Source: Sphingomonas sp. CFBP 8760
GTDB taxonomy: Bacteria; Pseudomonadota; Alphaproteobacteria; Sphingomonadales; Sphingomonadaceae
DNA length: 64,000 nucleotides
Direction of reading: 5' to 3'
Assembly: GCF_014841615.1 (NCBI RefSeq)
Contig: NZ_JACYUG010000001.1
Coordinates: 434,001 to 498,000 of the forward strand
In this document: one piece after another, positions 51,239 through 60,619 of the stretch
Layout: each line of letters starts with the position of its first letter
How positions within the stretch are numbered: the first letter of the stretch is position 1
The notes under the pieces: model-generated
The model's database searches: none
What the model was told of the DNA's origin: nothing
What the model saw: the letters and a program-made list of their open reading frames with translations, nothing else
Program-made: the position numbers and the translations under genes

Positions 51239-52027
51239 ATGGACACCGGCACCCTGTTTCGACTCGACGGACGCGTCGCGCTCGTCACCGGCGGCAGTCG
51301 CGGGATCGGCCGGATGATCGCGGCGGGCTTCGTCGCGCAGGGGGCGAAGGTCTATGTCTCGTCGCGCAAGGCCGAGGCGTGCGAGGAAACCGCCGCCGAA
51401 CTGGGGCCGAACTGCATCCCCCTGCCCGCCGACATCGCCACCGTCGACGGTTGCCGCGCACTGGCCGCCGCCCTGGCGGAACGGGAGGGGCAGCTCGACA
51501 TCCTCGTCAACAATGCCGGCGCGGCGTGGGGCGTGCCGTTCGAGGATTTCCAGGAGGCGGGCTGGGACAAGGTGATGGACCTGAACGTGAAATCACCCTT
51601 CTTCCTGACGCAGGCGCTGCACCCGCTGCTGAAGGCATCGGGCAGCGACGCGCGGCCGGCCAAGGTCATCAACATCACCTCGATCGACGGCCAGCGGCTC
51701 AACGCATGGGAGACGTACAGCTATCAGGCGTCGAAGGCGGCGCTGATCCACCTGACCCGGCGGATGGCGGCGCGGCTGGTGCAGGACGGCATCAACGTGA
51801 CCTCGATCGCGCCCGGCGCTTTCCCCAGCAGCATGAACAAGGCCGCGCGCGATCACGGCGACGCGGTGGCGAAGAACATCCCCGCCCGCCGGATCGGCGT
51901 GGCAGAGGACATGGCGGGCGCGGCGATCTACCTCGCGGCGCGCGCTGGCGATTATGTGGTGGGGGAGACGATCACCGTCGACGGCGGACTGGTCCACGCT
52001 TCATTGGGGGCCAGCATCGACGGGTGA
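51239..52027 (+). CDS. Short-chain dehydrogenase/reductase
   Basis: 262 residues. Rossmann motif TGGSRGIG, NNAG, and catalytic Ser-Tyr-Lys (ITSIDG, YSYQASKAA). The cofactor loop SSRK and the TVDGG end are typical of classical SDRs. It is similar to RhlG/ketoacyl-reductase-like proteins; the substrate is unknown. The start is ATG 51239 with GGAG 8 bases upstream; the in-frame extension upstream is not supported. Confidence 0.93.
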   Translation: MDTGTLFRLDGRVALVTGGSRGIGRMIAAGFVAQGAKVYVSSRKAEACEETAAELGPNCIPLPADIATVDGCRALAAALAEREGQLDILVNNAGAAWGVPFEDFQEAGWDKVMDLNVKSPFFLTQALHPLLKASGSDARPAKVINITSIDGQRLNAWETYSYQASKAALIHLTRRMAARLVQDGINVTSIAPGAFPSSMNKAARDHGDAVAKNIPARRIGVAEDMAGAAIYLAARAGDYVVGETITVDGGLVHASLGASIDG

Positions 52028-52269
52028 GGGATGGCGGGCGTGGAAGATGCGGGGTCACCGCCCGCATCTTTCCCGTTTTCCCGTCATCAGTGGCTGTTTC
52101 GGAAATGCGCCATCCGCAGGCGCTCGTCCGTGATGGCGGCACCGCAGTCAGATCGCTTGGATGAGCTTTAGTCGCTTGCGGCAGGAGGACCTGCCATCCG
52201 GTCAGCTGAGATGTAAATTCGCGCAACGCGGCTTGGCTGGCCAGTCGTTGGCGCAATCCTGTACCTGTT

Positions 52270-53970
52270 TTAAGAGACGGCCAGCTTTGCAACAGGCCGG
52301 TACTGCCGAACTATATCCGGAGCCTGTACCGGGCGTCCGTACAAATATCCCTGCGCCTCCTCGCATCCGAGCGCGATGAGCGCCTCCTCCTGTCCCACGC
52401 ACTCCACGCCCTCGGCAATGACGACAAGCCCTAGACTCTTGGCCATACAGACAACGGCGCCGACGATTGCCGCATCGCCCGCTCCCTGATCGATACAAGC
52501 CACAAAGCTTCTGTCGATTTTCAGGCGTGTTAACGGGTATTTCTGGAGAAGGCCCAATGACGCAAAGCCCGTACCGAAATCATCGAAGGCCACCCCGACA
52601 CCTAGCGTCTTCAACTTGCGGAGCGCCTTGGCCGAATGGCTGCTGTGCCGCAGCACCGTATTTTCCGTTATCTCGAGTTCCAGCTGATCCGCACCAAGGC
52701 CGTGACGTGCCAGCGCGTCGAGTACGACCTCGAAGAGGCGGGCGGAACGAAGCTGAACGGGGAACAGATTTACGCCCATCCTGATCCTGCCCAATCCCTC
52801 AAGTCGCCAAGCGGCTGCGGTCGAACATGCTTCGTTTATGATCCAGTCGCCCACGATCTCGGCAACCACGCTGCGTTCGAGGATATCGATGAAGGCGTGA
52901 GGCTGCAGCAAGCCATGGCGGGGATGGCGCCAACGCAACAGGGCCTCGACACCTACGAGGCTGCGATCGGCGAGCGAAACCTGTGGCTGATACCAGAGCT
53001 CGAACTCCCCGTTCGCCAAAGCCGAGCGAAGCTCCATACTCAAGCGAAGATCGTGTTCCGAGCGGCTCTGCATCGCTCTGACGAAGAACGTCCGGGCACC
53101 GCCACCCTCACTCTTGGCGCTATAAAGGGCAAGGTCAGCGCTCGACAGAAGCTGATCGGCGCTGGTGCCGTCCTTCGGTGATATCGCTATGCCGATGCTC
53201 GTGTTCACGAACACGGATTGCCCAGCCAGTTCGATGGGGGATTGCAGGCTCGCGAAAACCCAATCGGCTGTCTGCTCGATCAGACACGGGTCGGCACAAT
53301 CCGGCAAAAGGATCGCAAACTCGTCGCCACCGAAACGTGCCACGAAACCGACATCTCCTGCCGCATCGTTCAGGCGCCGCGCCACGCTGGCCAGAAGTTC
53401 ATCACCAACGGAGTGGCCAAGGCTGTCGTTGACGTGCTTGAAACCGTCCAGGTCCAGCATCAGCAACACGCAGGCACCCGCCTTGATCGCGTCCGACAGG
53501 CGCGCCTGCAAGGCATTCCGGTTCGGAAGCGACGTCAACATGTCGCAATGGGCCAGATGTTCAAGACGCCGTCGCGCGCGCTGCCTGTCGGTCACGTCAC
53601 GGATGAGCGCGCCGAACATCGGCCGGCCCGCCTCGAACCACATCGACAGGGAAAGGTCGACGGGAAATTCATAGCCATCGGCGTGCCAGGCAAGCATCTC
53701 AACCGCTTGTCCGGCGAGACGCGCCTTACCCGTCCTTACCGCTCTGGCCAGCCCGGCATCGTGCGCTGCCCGATGCCGCTCCGGCATAATGATCGAAAGT
53801 GGCATCCCTACGGCCTGGTCGACGCTGTACCCGAACAGCGTCACTGCAGCGCTATTCCACGAGATGATAAGATTATCCTGTCCCGCACAGATCGCAGCTG
53901 TCGCAGAATTGGCGAGCATTTGCTCGTATCGATCCTGCACCCAGTGGGAGTCGATTCTGGCCCTGTTCAT
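52270..53970 (-). CDS. PAS-GGDEF-EAL cyclic-di-GMP signalling protein
   Basis: 566 residues without membrane segments. PAS sensor (about 15-130), GGDEF domain with intact RFGGDEFAIL, and EAL domain with intact GVEALLRWRHP, the EITEN and DDFGTGFASL blocks and the EGVE motif. Thus both diguanylate cyclase and phosphodiesterase activity are possible. The start is ATG 53970, with GGGGAG upstream. The gene and its flanks are AT-richer than neighbouring genes. A possible promoter (TTGCTT-N16-TAATAT) lies at 54007-54034. Confidence 0.94.
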   Translation of the reverse strand: MNRARIDSHWVQDRYEQMLANSATAAICAGQDNLIISWNSAAVTLFGYSVDQAVGMPLSIIMPERHRAAHDAGLARAVRTGKARLAGQAVEMLAWHADGYEFPVDLSLSMWFEAGRPMFGALIRDVTDRQRARRRLEHLAHCDMLTSLPNRNALQARLSDAIKAGACVLLMLDLDGFKHVNDSLGHSVGDELLASVARRLNDAAGDVGFVARFGGDEFAILLPDCADPCLIEQTADWVFASLQSPIELAGQSVFVNTSIGIAISPKDGTSADQLLSSADLALYSAKSEGGGARTFFVRAMQSRSEHDLRLSMELRSALANGEFELWYQPQVSLADRSLVGVEALLRWRHPRHGLLQPHAFIDILERSVVAEIVGDWIINEACSTAAAWRLEGLGRIRMGVNLFPVQLRSARLFEVVLDALARHGLGADQLELEITENTVLRHSSHSAKALRKLKTLGVGVAFDDFGTGFASLGLLQKYPLTRLKIDRSFVACIDQGAGDAAIVGAVVCMAKSLGLVVIAEGVECVGQEEALIALGCEEAQGYLYGRPVQAPDIVRQYRPVAKLAVS

Positions 53971-54365
53971 CCAAAAGCTCCCCCCCGGCCTTTCGCATCG
54001 ATCGCAATATTAATACTAATACGACAAGAAGCAAAAAATGAATCTTGAACGTGAAATGACGGCTTCGCCATCGGACGTCGAAGCACCGCAGGACTGATGC
54101 GCGAGAACCGCTTTCGTGGCGGCCAGAAACGCCATGCAAACGGATGACCGACAGGAGATCGCTGGTCGATCGCGCCGAACACCGTCGAGCAGGAGTCAGG
54201 GCCACGCCCGACAAGAAGCGGGGCGTAGACATCGCATACGTCCTGACGCGAAAAGCCGGTGGAGGGTAGTTCTATCCGGCGGTGGTCAGCGACCTATTCC
54301 CGCTACGTTGTCGGCTGGACCGGCGGCGACCGGCTGCACCGCGATCTGGTGCCCGCCGCCTCGCC
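53971..54365. other. Gene-free stretch upstream of the PAS-GGDEF-EAL gene
   Basis: About 395 bases with AT-rich tracts near 54001-54050 and no credible gene. A short frame after a stop near 54244 reads ...SRYVVGWTGGDRLHRDL... to a stop at 54369. It might be a gene remnant, but it is too short to assign. Confidence 0.45.
54007..54034 (-). promoter_or_regulatory. Possible promoter of the PAS-GGDEF-EAL gene
   Basis: Minus strand TTGCTT (54029-54034), 16-base spacer, TAATAT (54007-54012), about 37 bases upstream of the ATG at 53970. The hexamers are partial matches, but this is the most AT-rich spot in the region. Confidence 0.35.
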
Positions 54366-55031
54366 CTAGCCCCGGCGCGGGGTCAGCAGCCACACCTTCG
54401 GGCCGCCGGTCGGCTTTGCGGTGCCGTCGATCCGCACCGCGCGGATCAGGCGGACGGGGCGGAGGATCATCTGGCCCTTCATCGAATCGAAGCCGCCGCC
54501 CGATGGCTCGGCGAGGATGCGTTTCACCACCTCCATGCCGCCCACGACATGGCCGAACGCGGCATAGCCCTTGTAGCCGGGGCGGGCGTCCATCTGGGGC
54601 GTCGGCCCGACCGTCAACACGAAATTACCGCCGGCGGAGGCGGGATCGTCGCCGCGCGCCATCGAGATCGTGGCGTCGAGATGGCGGATACCGGTCTTGC
54701 TGGTCGACTCGAACGGGAAGGAGGGCAGGATGCGCTTGGCATCGGTGCGGATGCCGGCCTGCACGAACCCCCTGGTCGGATCGGCCTTGCCGCGCGCGGC
54801 GCGGTAGAAGCTGGTGTCGTCGAACCGGCCATCGTCGACATAGGCCATGAAGTTCGCGGTCGTCTTCGGCGCCCGCCGCGCGTCGAGCGCCAGCATGATC
54901 GCCCCGCGCGAGGTATCCAGCCGTACCCGCACGATCCCGGGCCGCCCGCCCGGGGCCTGCGCGGCGGCCGGCGTGAGCGCGGCGATGGCAACGATCGCGA
55001 GAGCCGCGCGAAGAGGAAGTCCGTTCATCAT
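54366..55031 (-). CDS. Cyclophilin-type peptidyl-prolyl isomerase, exported
   Basis: 221 residues. A signal peptide ends near PAAAQ. The cyclophilin core has VRLDTSRGAIMLALD, ARRAPKTTANF, GRFDDTSFYR and SMARGDDPASAGGNFVLTV, followed by GYAAFGHVVGGMEVV. These proteins isomerise proline bonds in periplasmic proteins. ATG codons at 55031 and 55028 are both possible; a GGAGG sequence precedes them. It stands between the PAS-GGDEF-EAL gene and a family C repeat. Confidence 0.93.
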   Translation of the reverse strand: MMNGLPLRAALAIVAIAALTPAAAQAPGGRPGIVRVRLDTSRGAIMLALDARRAPKTTANFMAYVDDGRFDDTSFYRAARGKADPTRGFVQAGIRTDAKRILPSFPFESTSKTGIRHLDATISMARGDDPASAGGNFVLTVGPTPQMDARPGYKGYAAFGHVVGGMEVVKRILAEPSGGGFDSMKGQMILRPVRLIRAVRIDGTAKPTGGPKVWLLTPRRG

Positions 55032-55041
55032 TTTTCTACCT

Positions 55042-55127
55042 CCCCGGCAAAGGCCGGGGTCCAGCTGGAATGGCGGCCGTGGTCCGTCACGGACGTCCGC
55101 CCAACCGGACCCCGGCCTTTGCCGGGG
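55042..55127. repeat. Palindromic repeat, family C
   Basis: Arms 55042-55062 and 55107-55127 (21 bases) are perfect reverse complements with core CCCCGGCAAAGGCCGGGG. The same family as 19865-19950. It lies between the isomerase start and malic enzyme stop. Confidence 0.93.
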
Positions 55128-55196
55128 GGGTAGCGATGGTCGGCGGCAGGGACAACCGGCTTATCGTCACCGATACGGGCGCCCTACCCCGTCCCC

Positions 55197-57455
55197 TCAG
55201 CGCGCGATCCCGCCCGCCGCCAGCACCGCCAGCGTCACCAGTTCGCTCGCGGTCGAGGTCATCGGGGCGATCTGCACCGGCTTCTCCATGCCGATCAGCA
55301 TCGGGCCGATCATGTCGTCGCCGCCCAGTTCGCGCAGCAGCTTGGCGGAGATGTTGGCGGATTGCAGGCCGGGCATGATGAGGATGTTGGCCGGGCCGGA
55401 CAGCCGCGCGAACGGGAAGTTCTTCAGCTGCTTCGGGTTCAGCGCCACGTCGGGTGCCATCTCGCCTTCATATTCGAAGCTGACCTGCCGGCCGTCGAGC
55501 ACCTTCACGCCGTCACGGATATTGTCGAGCCACTGGCCGTCCGGGTTGCCGAAGGTGGAATAGCTGAGGAACGCGACGCGCGGCTCATGCCCCATCCGCC
55601 GCGCGACCTGCGCGGTCTGTTCGGCGATGTCGGCCAGTTCCTCGCCGGTCGGGCGCTCATTGATCGTGGTGTCGGCCATGAACACGGTGTGGCTCTGCCC
55701 GACGAGCAGATGGATGCCGAACGGCACCTTGCCCGCCATCGGATCGATCACGCGCCGCACGTCCTTGAACGTCTTGGCATAGGTGCGGGTGATGCCCGTG
55801 ATCATCGCATCGGCATGGCCGAGCTGGAGCAGGATCGAGCCGAAGGTGTTGCGGTCCTGATTGACCATCCGCTCGATATCGCGGCGCAGATAACCGCGGC
55901 GTTGCAGCCGCTGGTACAGGAACTCCACCATCTGCGGCACCAGCGTCGAGGTGCGGCTGTTGTGGACCTCGTATTCGTCGGGATTGGTCACGCCCAGCGC
56001 ACGCAGCCGATCGTGCACGTCGTCGCGACCGACCAGCACGGGCACGCCGTAGCCGCCCTCCTTGAACGCGATCGCGGCGCGCAGCACCACTTCCTCCTCG
56101 CCCTCGGCGAACAGCACGCGCTTGGGATGCGCCTTCGCACCCTCATAGGCGAGCGTCAGGACCGAGGTGGTGGGGTTCAGCCGCTCGCGCAGCGACTGGC
56201 GATAGGCGGCCATGTCGATGATCGGCTTGGTCGCGACGCCCGAATCCATCGCCGCCTTGGCGACGGCGGAGGGCACGATCTCCATCAGCCGCGGGTCGAA
56301 CGGCGACGGGATGATGTATTCCGGGCCGAAGCTGTGCTGCACGCCATAGGCGACCGCGACCTCGTCGGGCACGCGCTGCCGCGCCAGTTCGGCGATGGCG
56401 TTGGCGGCGGCGATCTTCATCTGGTCGTTGATGCCGGTGGCGCGCACGTCGAGCGCGCCGCGGAAGATGAAGGGGAAGCAGATCACGTTGTTGACCTGGT
56501 TGGGATAATCCGACCGGCCGGTGGCGACGATCGCATCGGGGCGTGCCGCCTTGGCCAGTTCGGGGCGGATTTCCGGTTCCGGATTGGCCATCGCGAAGAT
56601 GATCGGCGACGGCGCCATGTCCTTCACCATCTCCGGCTTCAGCGCGCCCGCCGCCGACAGGCCGAGGAACATGTCCGCCCCCACCAGCGCCTCGGTCAGG
56701 GTGCGGCGCTCGGTGACGGCGGCGTGCGCGGACTGCCACTGGTTCACGTCGTCGCGGCCCTGATAGATAACGCCGGTACGGTCGCACATCAGCACGTTGT
56801 CGTGGCGCACGCCCATCGCCTTGATGAGTTCGGTGCAGGCGATCGCCGCCGCGCCCGCACCGTTCACCACCACCTTCACGTCCTTCAGGTGACGGCCGGT
56901 CAGCATGCACGCGTTGATGAGGCCGGCGGCGCAGATGATCGCGGTGCCGTGCTGGTCGTCATGGAAGACCGGGATGTTCATCCGCTCGCGCAGCGTCTGC
57001 TCGATGATGAAGCATTCGGGGGCCTTGATGTCCTCAAGGTTGATGCCGCCGAACGTCGGCTCCATCAGCTCGACCGCGTCGATGAAGCGGTTCACGTCCT
57101 CCGTCTTCAGTTCGATATCGATCGAATCGACATCGGCGAAGCGCTTGAACAGCACCGCCTTGCCTTCCATCACGGGCTTCGCGGCCAGCGCGCCGAGATT
57201 GCCCATGCCGAGGATCGCGGTGCCGTTGGAGATCACCGCGACCAGATTGCCCTTGGCGGTGTAATCATAGGCGGTCGTGGGATCGTCGGCGATCGCCTGC
57301 ACCGGCACCGCGACGCCGGGGGAATAGGCGAGCGCCAGATCGCGCTGCGTCGCCATCGGCTTGGATGCGATGATCTCGATCTTGCCGGGCCGCCCCTCCG
57401 AATGGAACAGCAGCGCCTCGCGCTCGGAGAACTGGACGTTGACGGCTTCGGACAT
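55197..57455 (-). CDS. maeB: NADP-dependent malic enzyme with phosphotransacetylase-like domain
   Basis: 752 residues, the usual length of MaeB. The N-terminal malic enzyme part (about 1-430) decarboxylates malate to pyruvate: FHDDQHGTA, GAGAAAIACTEL, and the AMANPEPEI motif. The C-terminal part (about 430-752) resembles phosphotransacetylase but is regulatory rather than catalytic in known MaeB proteins. It connects the TCA cycle with pyruvate and supplies NADPH. The start is ATG 57455. It stands between a family C repeat and an antitoxin-like frame. Confidence 0.95.
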   Translation of the reverse strand: MSEAVNVQFSEREALLFHSEGRPGKIEIIASKPMATQRDLALAYSPGVAVPVQAIADDPTTAYDYTAKGNLVAVISNGTAILGMGNLGALAAKPVMEGKAVLFKRFADVDSIDIELKTEDVNRFIDAVELMEPTFGGINLEDIKAPECFIIEQTLRERMNIPVFHDDQHGTAIICAAGLINACMLTGRHLKDVKVVVNGAGAAAIACTELIKAMGVRHDNVLMCDRTGVIYQGRDDVNQWQSAHAAVTERRTLTEALVGADMFLGLSAAGALKPEMVKDMAPSPIIFAMANPEPEIRPELAKAARPDAIVATGRSDYPNQVNNVICFPFIFRGALDVRATGINDQMKIAAANAIAELARQRVPDEVAVAYGVQHSFGPEYIIPSPFDPRLMEIVPSAVAKAAMDSGVATKPIIDMAAYRQSLRERLNPTTSVLTLAYEGAKAHPKRVLFAEGEEEVVLRAAIAFKEGGYGVPVLVGRDDVHDRLRALGVTNPDEYEVHNSRTSTLVPQMVEFLYQRLQRRGYLRRDIERMVNQDRNTFGSILLQLGHADAMITGITRTYAKTFKDVRRVIDPMAGKVPFGIHLLVGQSHTVFMADTTINERPTGEELADIAEQTAQVARRMGHEPRVAFLSYSTFGNPDGQWLDNIRDGVKVLDGRQVSFEYEGEMAPDVALNPKQLKNFPFARLSGPANILIMPGLQSANISAKLLRELGGDDMIGPMLIGMEKPVQIAPMTSTASELVTLAVLAAGGIAR

Positions 57456-57705
57456 GAAGGGCTCTCCCGCAGATTTTGCGACCGTACTAGGCCCAGCGTC
57501 CGCCCAAGGGAACGCCGGAATTCAACCGATATATGGCGGAATTCCAGCCGCCCGTCGCTTTCCTGCCGCTGGCAGGCCCCAACATGTGCAGGAATCGGCA
57601 CATCGCGTGAGCGGGTTGATCCCGTGGCCGATCGGCCCCCGGATCACGCGCGACGATCAGGGCCGGGGTTTCCAACCCGGCAGACGAAGGCATATAGTCG
57701 TCGCG

Positions 57706-57888
57706 ATGAGGCATGAACCGGGCATCTTCGACGAACGCGACAACGAGGCGGTATCGCCGGGCCGCGCCCGCGTCGATATCGCCGCCGGCCGGGTCCACGA
57801 TCGGGCGATCGTCGGCGAATGGCTTGCAGCGCGGCATGGCGAGGTCCAGACGACGACCATCAGCTATTCATCGTCTTTGCGAGCGTAG
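57706..57888 (+). pseudogene. Antitoxin-like short frame fused to a repeat
   Basis: 60 residues from ATG 57706. The middle (RARVDIAAGRVHDRAIVGEWL) resembles the family of short antitoxin-like proteins with the pattern ADIAAGRVxxHExVxxWL found next to toxins. The last residues (SYSSSLRA) come from the family A repeat that begins near 57870, so the original end seems lost. No partner toxin gene is next to it. It may be an inactive remnant. There is no family proof beyond the motif. Confidence 0.5.
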
Positions 57889-57959
57889 CGAAGCAACCGG
57901 GAGCGTCAGATGCGCGGCCACCGGGTTGCCGCGTCGCGCCGCTCCTCGCAATGACGGAT
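57870..57959. repeat. Palindromic repeat, family A variant
   Basis: The left arm GCGAGCGTAGCGAAGCAACC (57879-57898) and the right arm (57921-57958) form an imperfect palindrome with a longer right arm. Both carry parts of the GTCATTGCGA-type core, as in 218-300. It ends directly at the mutS start (57961). Confidence 0.8.
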
Positions 57960-57960
57960 C

Positions 57961-60573
57961 ATGGTGATGTCACCCCCCACCCCGATGATGGCCCAGTACC
58001 TCGCGCTGAAGGCGGAGGCGCAGGATTGCCTGCTATTCTATCGCATGGGCGATTTCTTCGAGTTGTTCTTCGAGGATGCGCGCGTCGCCGCCGCCGTGCT
58101 CGACATCGCGCTGACCGCGCGCGGCGAGCATGAGGGCGAGCGGATCCCGATGTGCGGCGTCCCCGTCCATGCCGCCACCGCCTATCTGCAACGCCTGATC
58201 AAGGCGGGGCACCGCGTCGCGATCGCCGAACAGACCGAAAGCCCGGAGGCGGCGCGCAAGGCGCGCGGCAGCAAGGCGCTGGTCAACCGCGCGATCGTCC
58301 GCGTCGTCACCGCGGGCACGCTGACCGAGGAGGCGCTGCTGGATGCGCGCACCGACAACTGGTGCGTCGCGATCGGCGAGGTCGGCCAAGGGGCGGGGCG
58401 CGACGTGGCGCTGGCCGCCGCCGACGTATCGACCGGGCGGTTCCAGGTGATCCTGCTCGACCCCGCCGCGCTGCCCGCCGAACTGGCGCGGCTGGCCCCG
58501 GCGGAAGTCGTGGCGTCGGAGGCGGGCGATACCGCCGATCTCGCCACCACCACCCGGCCGAAGGCGGAATTCGACAGCGGCGCGGGCGAGGCGCGGCTGA
58601 AACGCCTGTTCGGGGTCGCGACGCTGGACGGGTTCGGCCAGTTCGGGCGGGCGGAACTGGCGGCGGCGGGCGGGCTGGTCGCCTATCTCGATCATACCGC
58701 GCGGGGCGCGCTGCCGTTCCTGCGCCCGCCGGTGTTGCACCGCGCCGCGACCACGATGGCGATCGACGCCGCGACCCGCGAAAGCCTGGAGCTGACGCAG
58801 ACCACGCAGGGGCAGCGGCGCGGCAGTCTGCTCGATGCCGTCGACCGGACGGTGACGGGCGCGGGCGCGCGGGCGCTGGCGGCGGATATCGGCGCGCCGC
58901 TGATGGACCGGGCGACGATCGACGCGCGGCTCGATCTGGTCGGCTGGTTCCACGACGATGCCGCGTTGCGCGAACGGGTGCGCGCGGCGCTGCGCGCGCT
59001 GCCCGATATCGGCCGGGCGCTGGGGCGACTGGTCGCGGGGCGCGGCGGCCCGCGCGATCTGGGTCAGTTGCGCGACGGGCTGGACGCGGCATGGGCGCTG
59101 GGCGAGCGGATCGCGGTACCGGGCGCGCCGCCGCTGCTGGATCAGCTGGCGCCGCAATTGCGCGGGCACGGCGCGTTGATCGACCTGTTGCGCCGCGCGC
59201 TCGTCCCCTCGCCCCCGATCGAGGCGGGCGATGGCGGCTATATCGCGGCGGGATATGACGTCGCGCTCGACGACCTGCGCGATGCCGGTGCCGGCGGGCG
59301 CCGCACGATCGCCGCGCTGGAGGCGGAGTTCCGCCAGCAGACCGGCGTCACCGCGCTGAAGATCCGCCACAACAACGTGCTCGGCTATCATGTCGAGGTG
59401 CCGGCCCGCGCCGCCGATGCGCTGATGAAGCCCGACAGCGGCTTCACCCATCGCCAAACGCTGGCCGGCGTCGTCCGCTTCAACACCCCCGCGCTGCACG
59501 AAGTGGCGGCGAAGGTGGCGCAGTCGGGCGCGCACGCGCTGGCGGCGGAGGCGGCGCATCTGGAGGACCTGACCGCGCAGGCGCTGGCGGTGCGCGAGGG
59601 CGTGGCCGCCACCGCCGACGCGCTCGCCCGGCTGGACGTGGCGGCGGGCCTCGCCGAACGCGCGGCGGAGGGCGGCTGGGCGCGGCCGGTGCTGGTCGAG
59701 GATCGCTGCTTCGCGATCGAGGGCGGCCGCCATCCGGTGGTCGAGGCGGCGGTGGCGCGCAGCGGCGGCCGCTTCGTCGCCAACGACTGCCGGCTGTCGG
59801 AAAGCTCGCGACTGTGGCTGGTGACGGGGCCGAACATGGGCGGCAAATCCACCTTCCTGCGCCAGAACGCGTGCATCGCGGTGCTGGCGCAGGCGGGCAG
59901 CTATGTGCCCGCCACCACCGCCACGCTGGGGCTGGTCGACCGGTTGTTCAGCCGCGTCGGCGCGTCGGACAATCTGGCGCGGGGCCGCTCCACCTTCATG
60001 GTCGAGATGGTGGAGACCGCCGCGATCCTGGCGCAGGCGACGGCGCGCAGCTTCGTGATCCTCGACGAGGTCGGGCGCGGCACCAGCACCTATGACGGGC
60101 TGGCGATCGCCTGGGCGGTGGTGGAGGCGATCCACGAGGACAATCGCTGCCGCTGCCTGTTCGCGACGCATTACCACGAACTGACGCGGCTGGCCGAACG
60201 CTGCGACGCGCTGACGCTCCACCATGTCCGCGCGCGCGAGTGGAAGGGCGATCTGGTGCTGCTCCACGAACTGGCCGACGGCCCCGCCGACCGCAGCTAC
60301 GGCCTTGCCGTCGCCCGCCTCGCCGGGATGGCGCCGCAGACGGTGGCGCGTGCCAAGGCGGTGCTGGCCAAGCTGGAGGCGGGACGCGCGAAGACCGGCG
60401 GGCTGGCGGCGGGGCTGGACGACCTGCCCCTGTTCGCCGCCGCACAGGCCGCCGACGAACAGCAATGCGACGCGATCCGCGCCGAGGTGGAGGCGATCGA
60501 CGTCGACGCACTCACCCCGCGCGAGGCGCTGGACACGCTGTACCGGCTGAAGGCACTGGCGCGCGAGGGGTGA
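57961..60573 (+). CDS. mutS: DNA mismatch repair protein MutS
   Basis: 870 residues. The mismatch-binding Phe-x-Glu motif is in GDFFELF (about 30-36). The connector, lever and clamp domains follow, then the ATPase with GPNMGGKST, STFMVEMVETA, DEVGRGTSTYDGLAIAW and the FATHYHEL motif. The C-terminus may contain the dimer helix. It recognises mismatches during replication. Two ATGs (57961 and 57967) are close; the first follows the repeat directly with no ribosome site. The order mutS then glnD fits sphingomonads. Confidence 0.96.
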   Translation: MVMSPPTPMMAQYLALKAEAQDCLLFYRMGDFFELFFEDARVAAAVLDIALTARGEHEGERIPMCGVPVHAATAYLQRLIKAGHRVAIAEQTESPEAARKARGSKALVNRAIVRVVTAGTLTEEALLDARTDNWCVAIGEVGQGAGRDVALAAADVSTGRFQVILLDPAALPAELARLAPAEVVASEAGDTADLATTTRPKAEFDSGAGEARLKRLFGVATLDGFGQFGRAELAAAGGLVAYLDHTARGALPFLRPPVLHRAATTMAIDAATRESLELTQTTQGQRRGSLLDAVDRTVTGAGARALAADIGAPLMDRATIDARLDLVGWFHDDAALRERVRAALRALPDIGRALGRLVAGRGGPRDLGQLRDGLDAAWALGERIAVPGAPPLLDQLAPQLRGHGALIDLLRRALVPSPPIEAGDGGYIAAGYDVALDDLRDAGAGGRRTIAALEAEFRQQTGVTALKIRHNNVLGYHVEVPARAADALMKPDSGFTHRQTLAGVVRFNTPALHEVAAKVAQSGAHALAAEAAHLEDLTAQALAVREGVAATADALARLDVAAGLAERAAEGGWARPVLVEDRCFAIEGGRHPVVEAAVARSGGRFVANDCRLSESSRLWLVTGPNMGGKSTFLRQNACIAVLAQAGSYVPATTATLGLVDRLFSRVGASDNLARGRSTFMVEMVETAAILAQATARSFVILDEVGRGTSTYDGLAIAWAVVEAIHEDNRCRCLFATHYHELTRLAERCDALTLHHVRAREWKGDLVLLHELADGPADRSYGLAVARLAGMAPQTVARAKAVLAKLEAGRAKTGGLAAGLDDLPLFAAAQAADEQQCDAIRAEVEAIDVDALTPREALDTLYRLKALAREG

Positions 60574-60619
60574 GTGCGGCACACCCGCCATCGCCCCTTT
60601 CCGCACGAGCGCGCCGTTC

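Noticed and set aside
54244..54369. Short frame ending ...WTGGDRLHRDLVPAASP
   Set aside because: Could be a gene remnant, but it is too short and unassigned to call.
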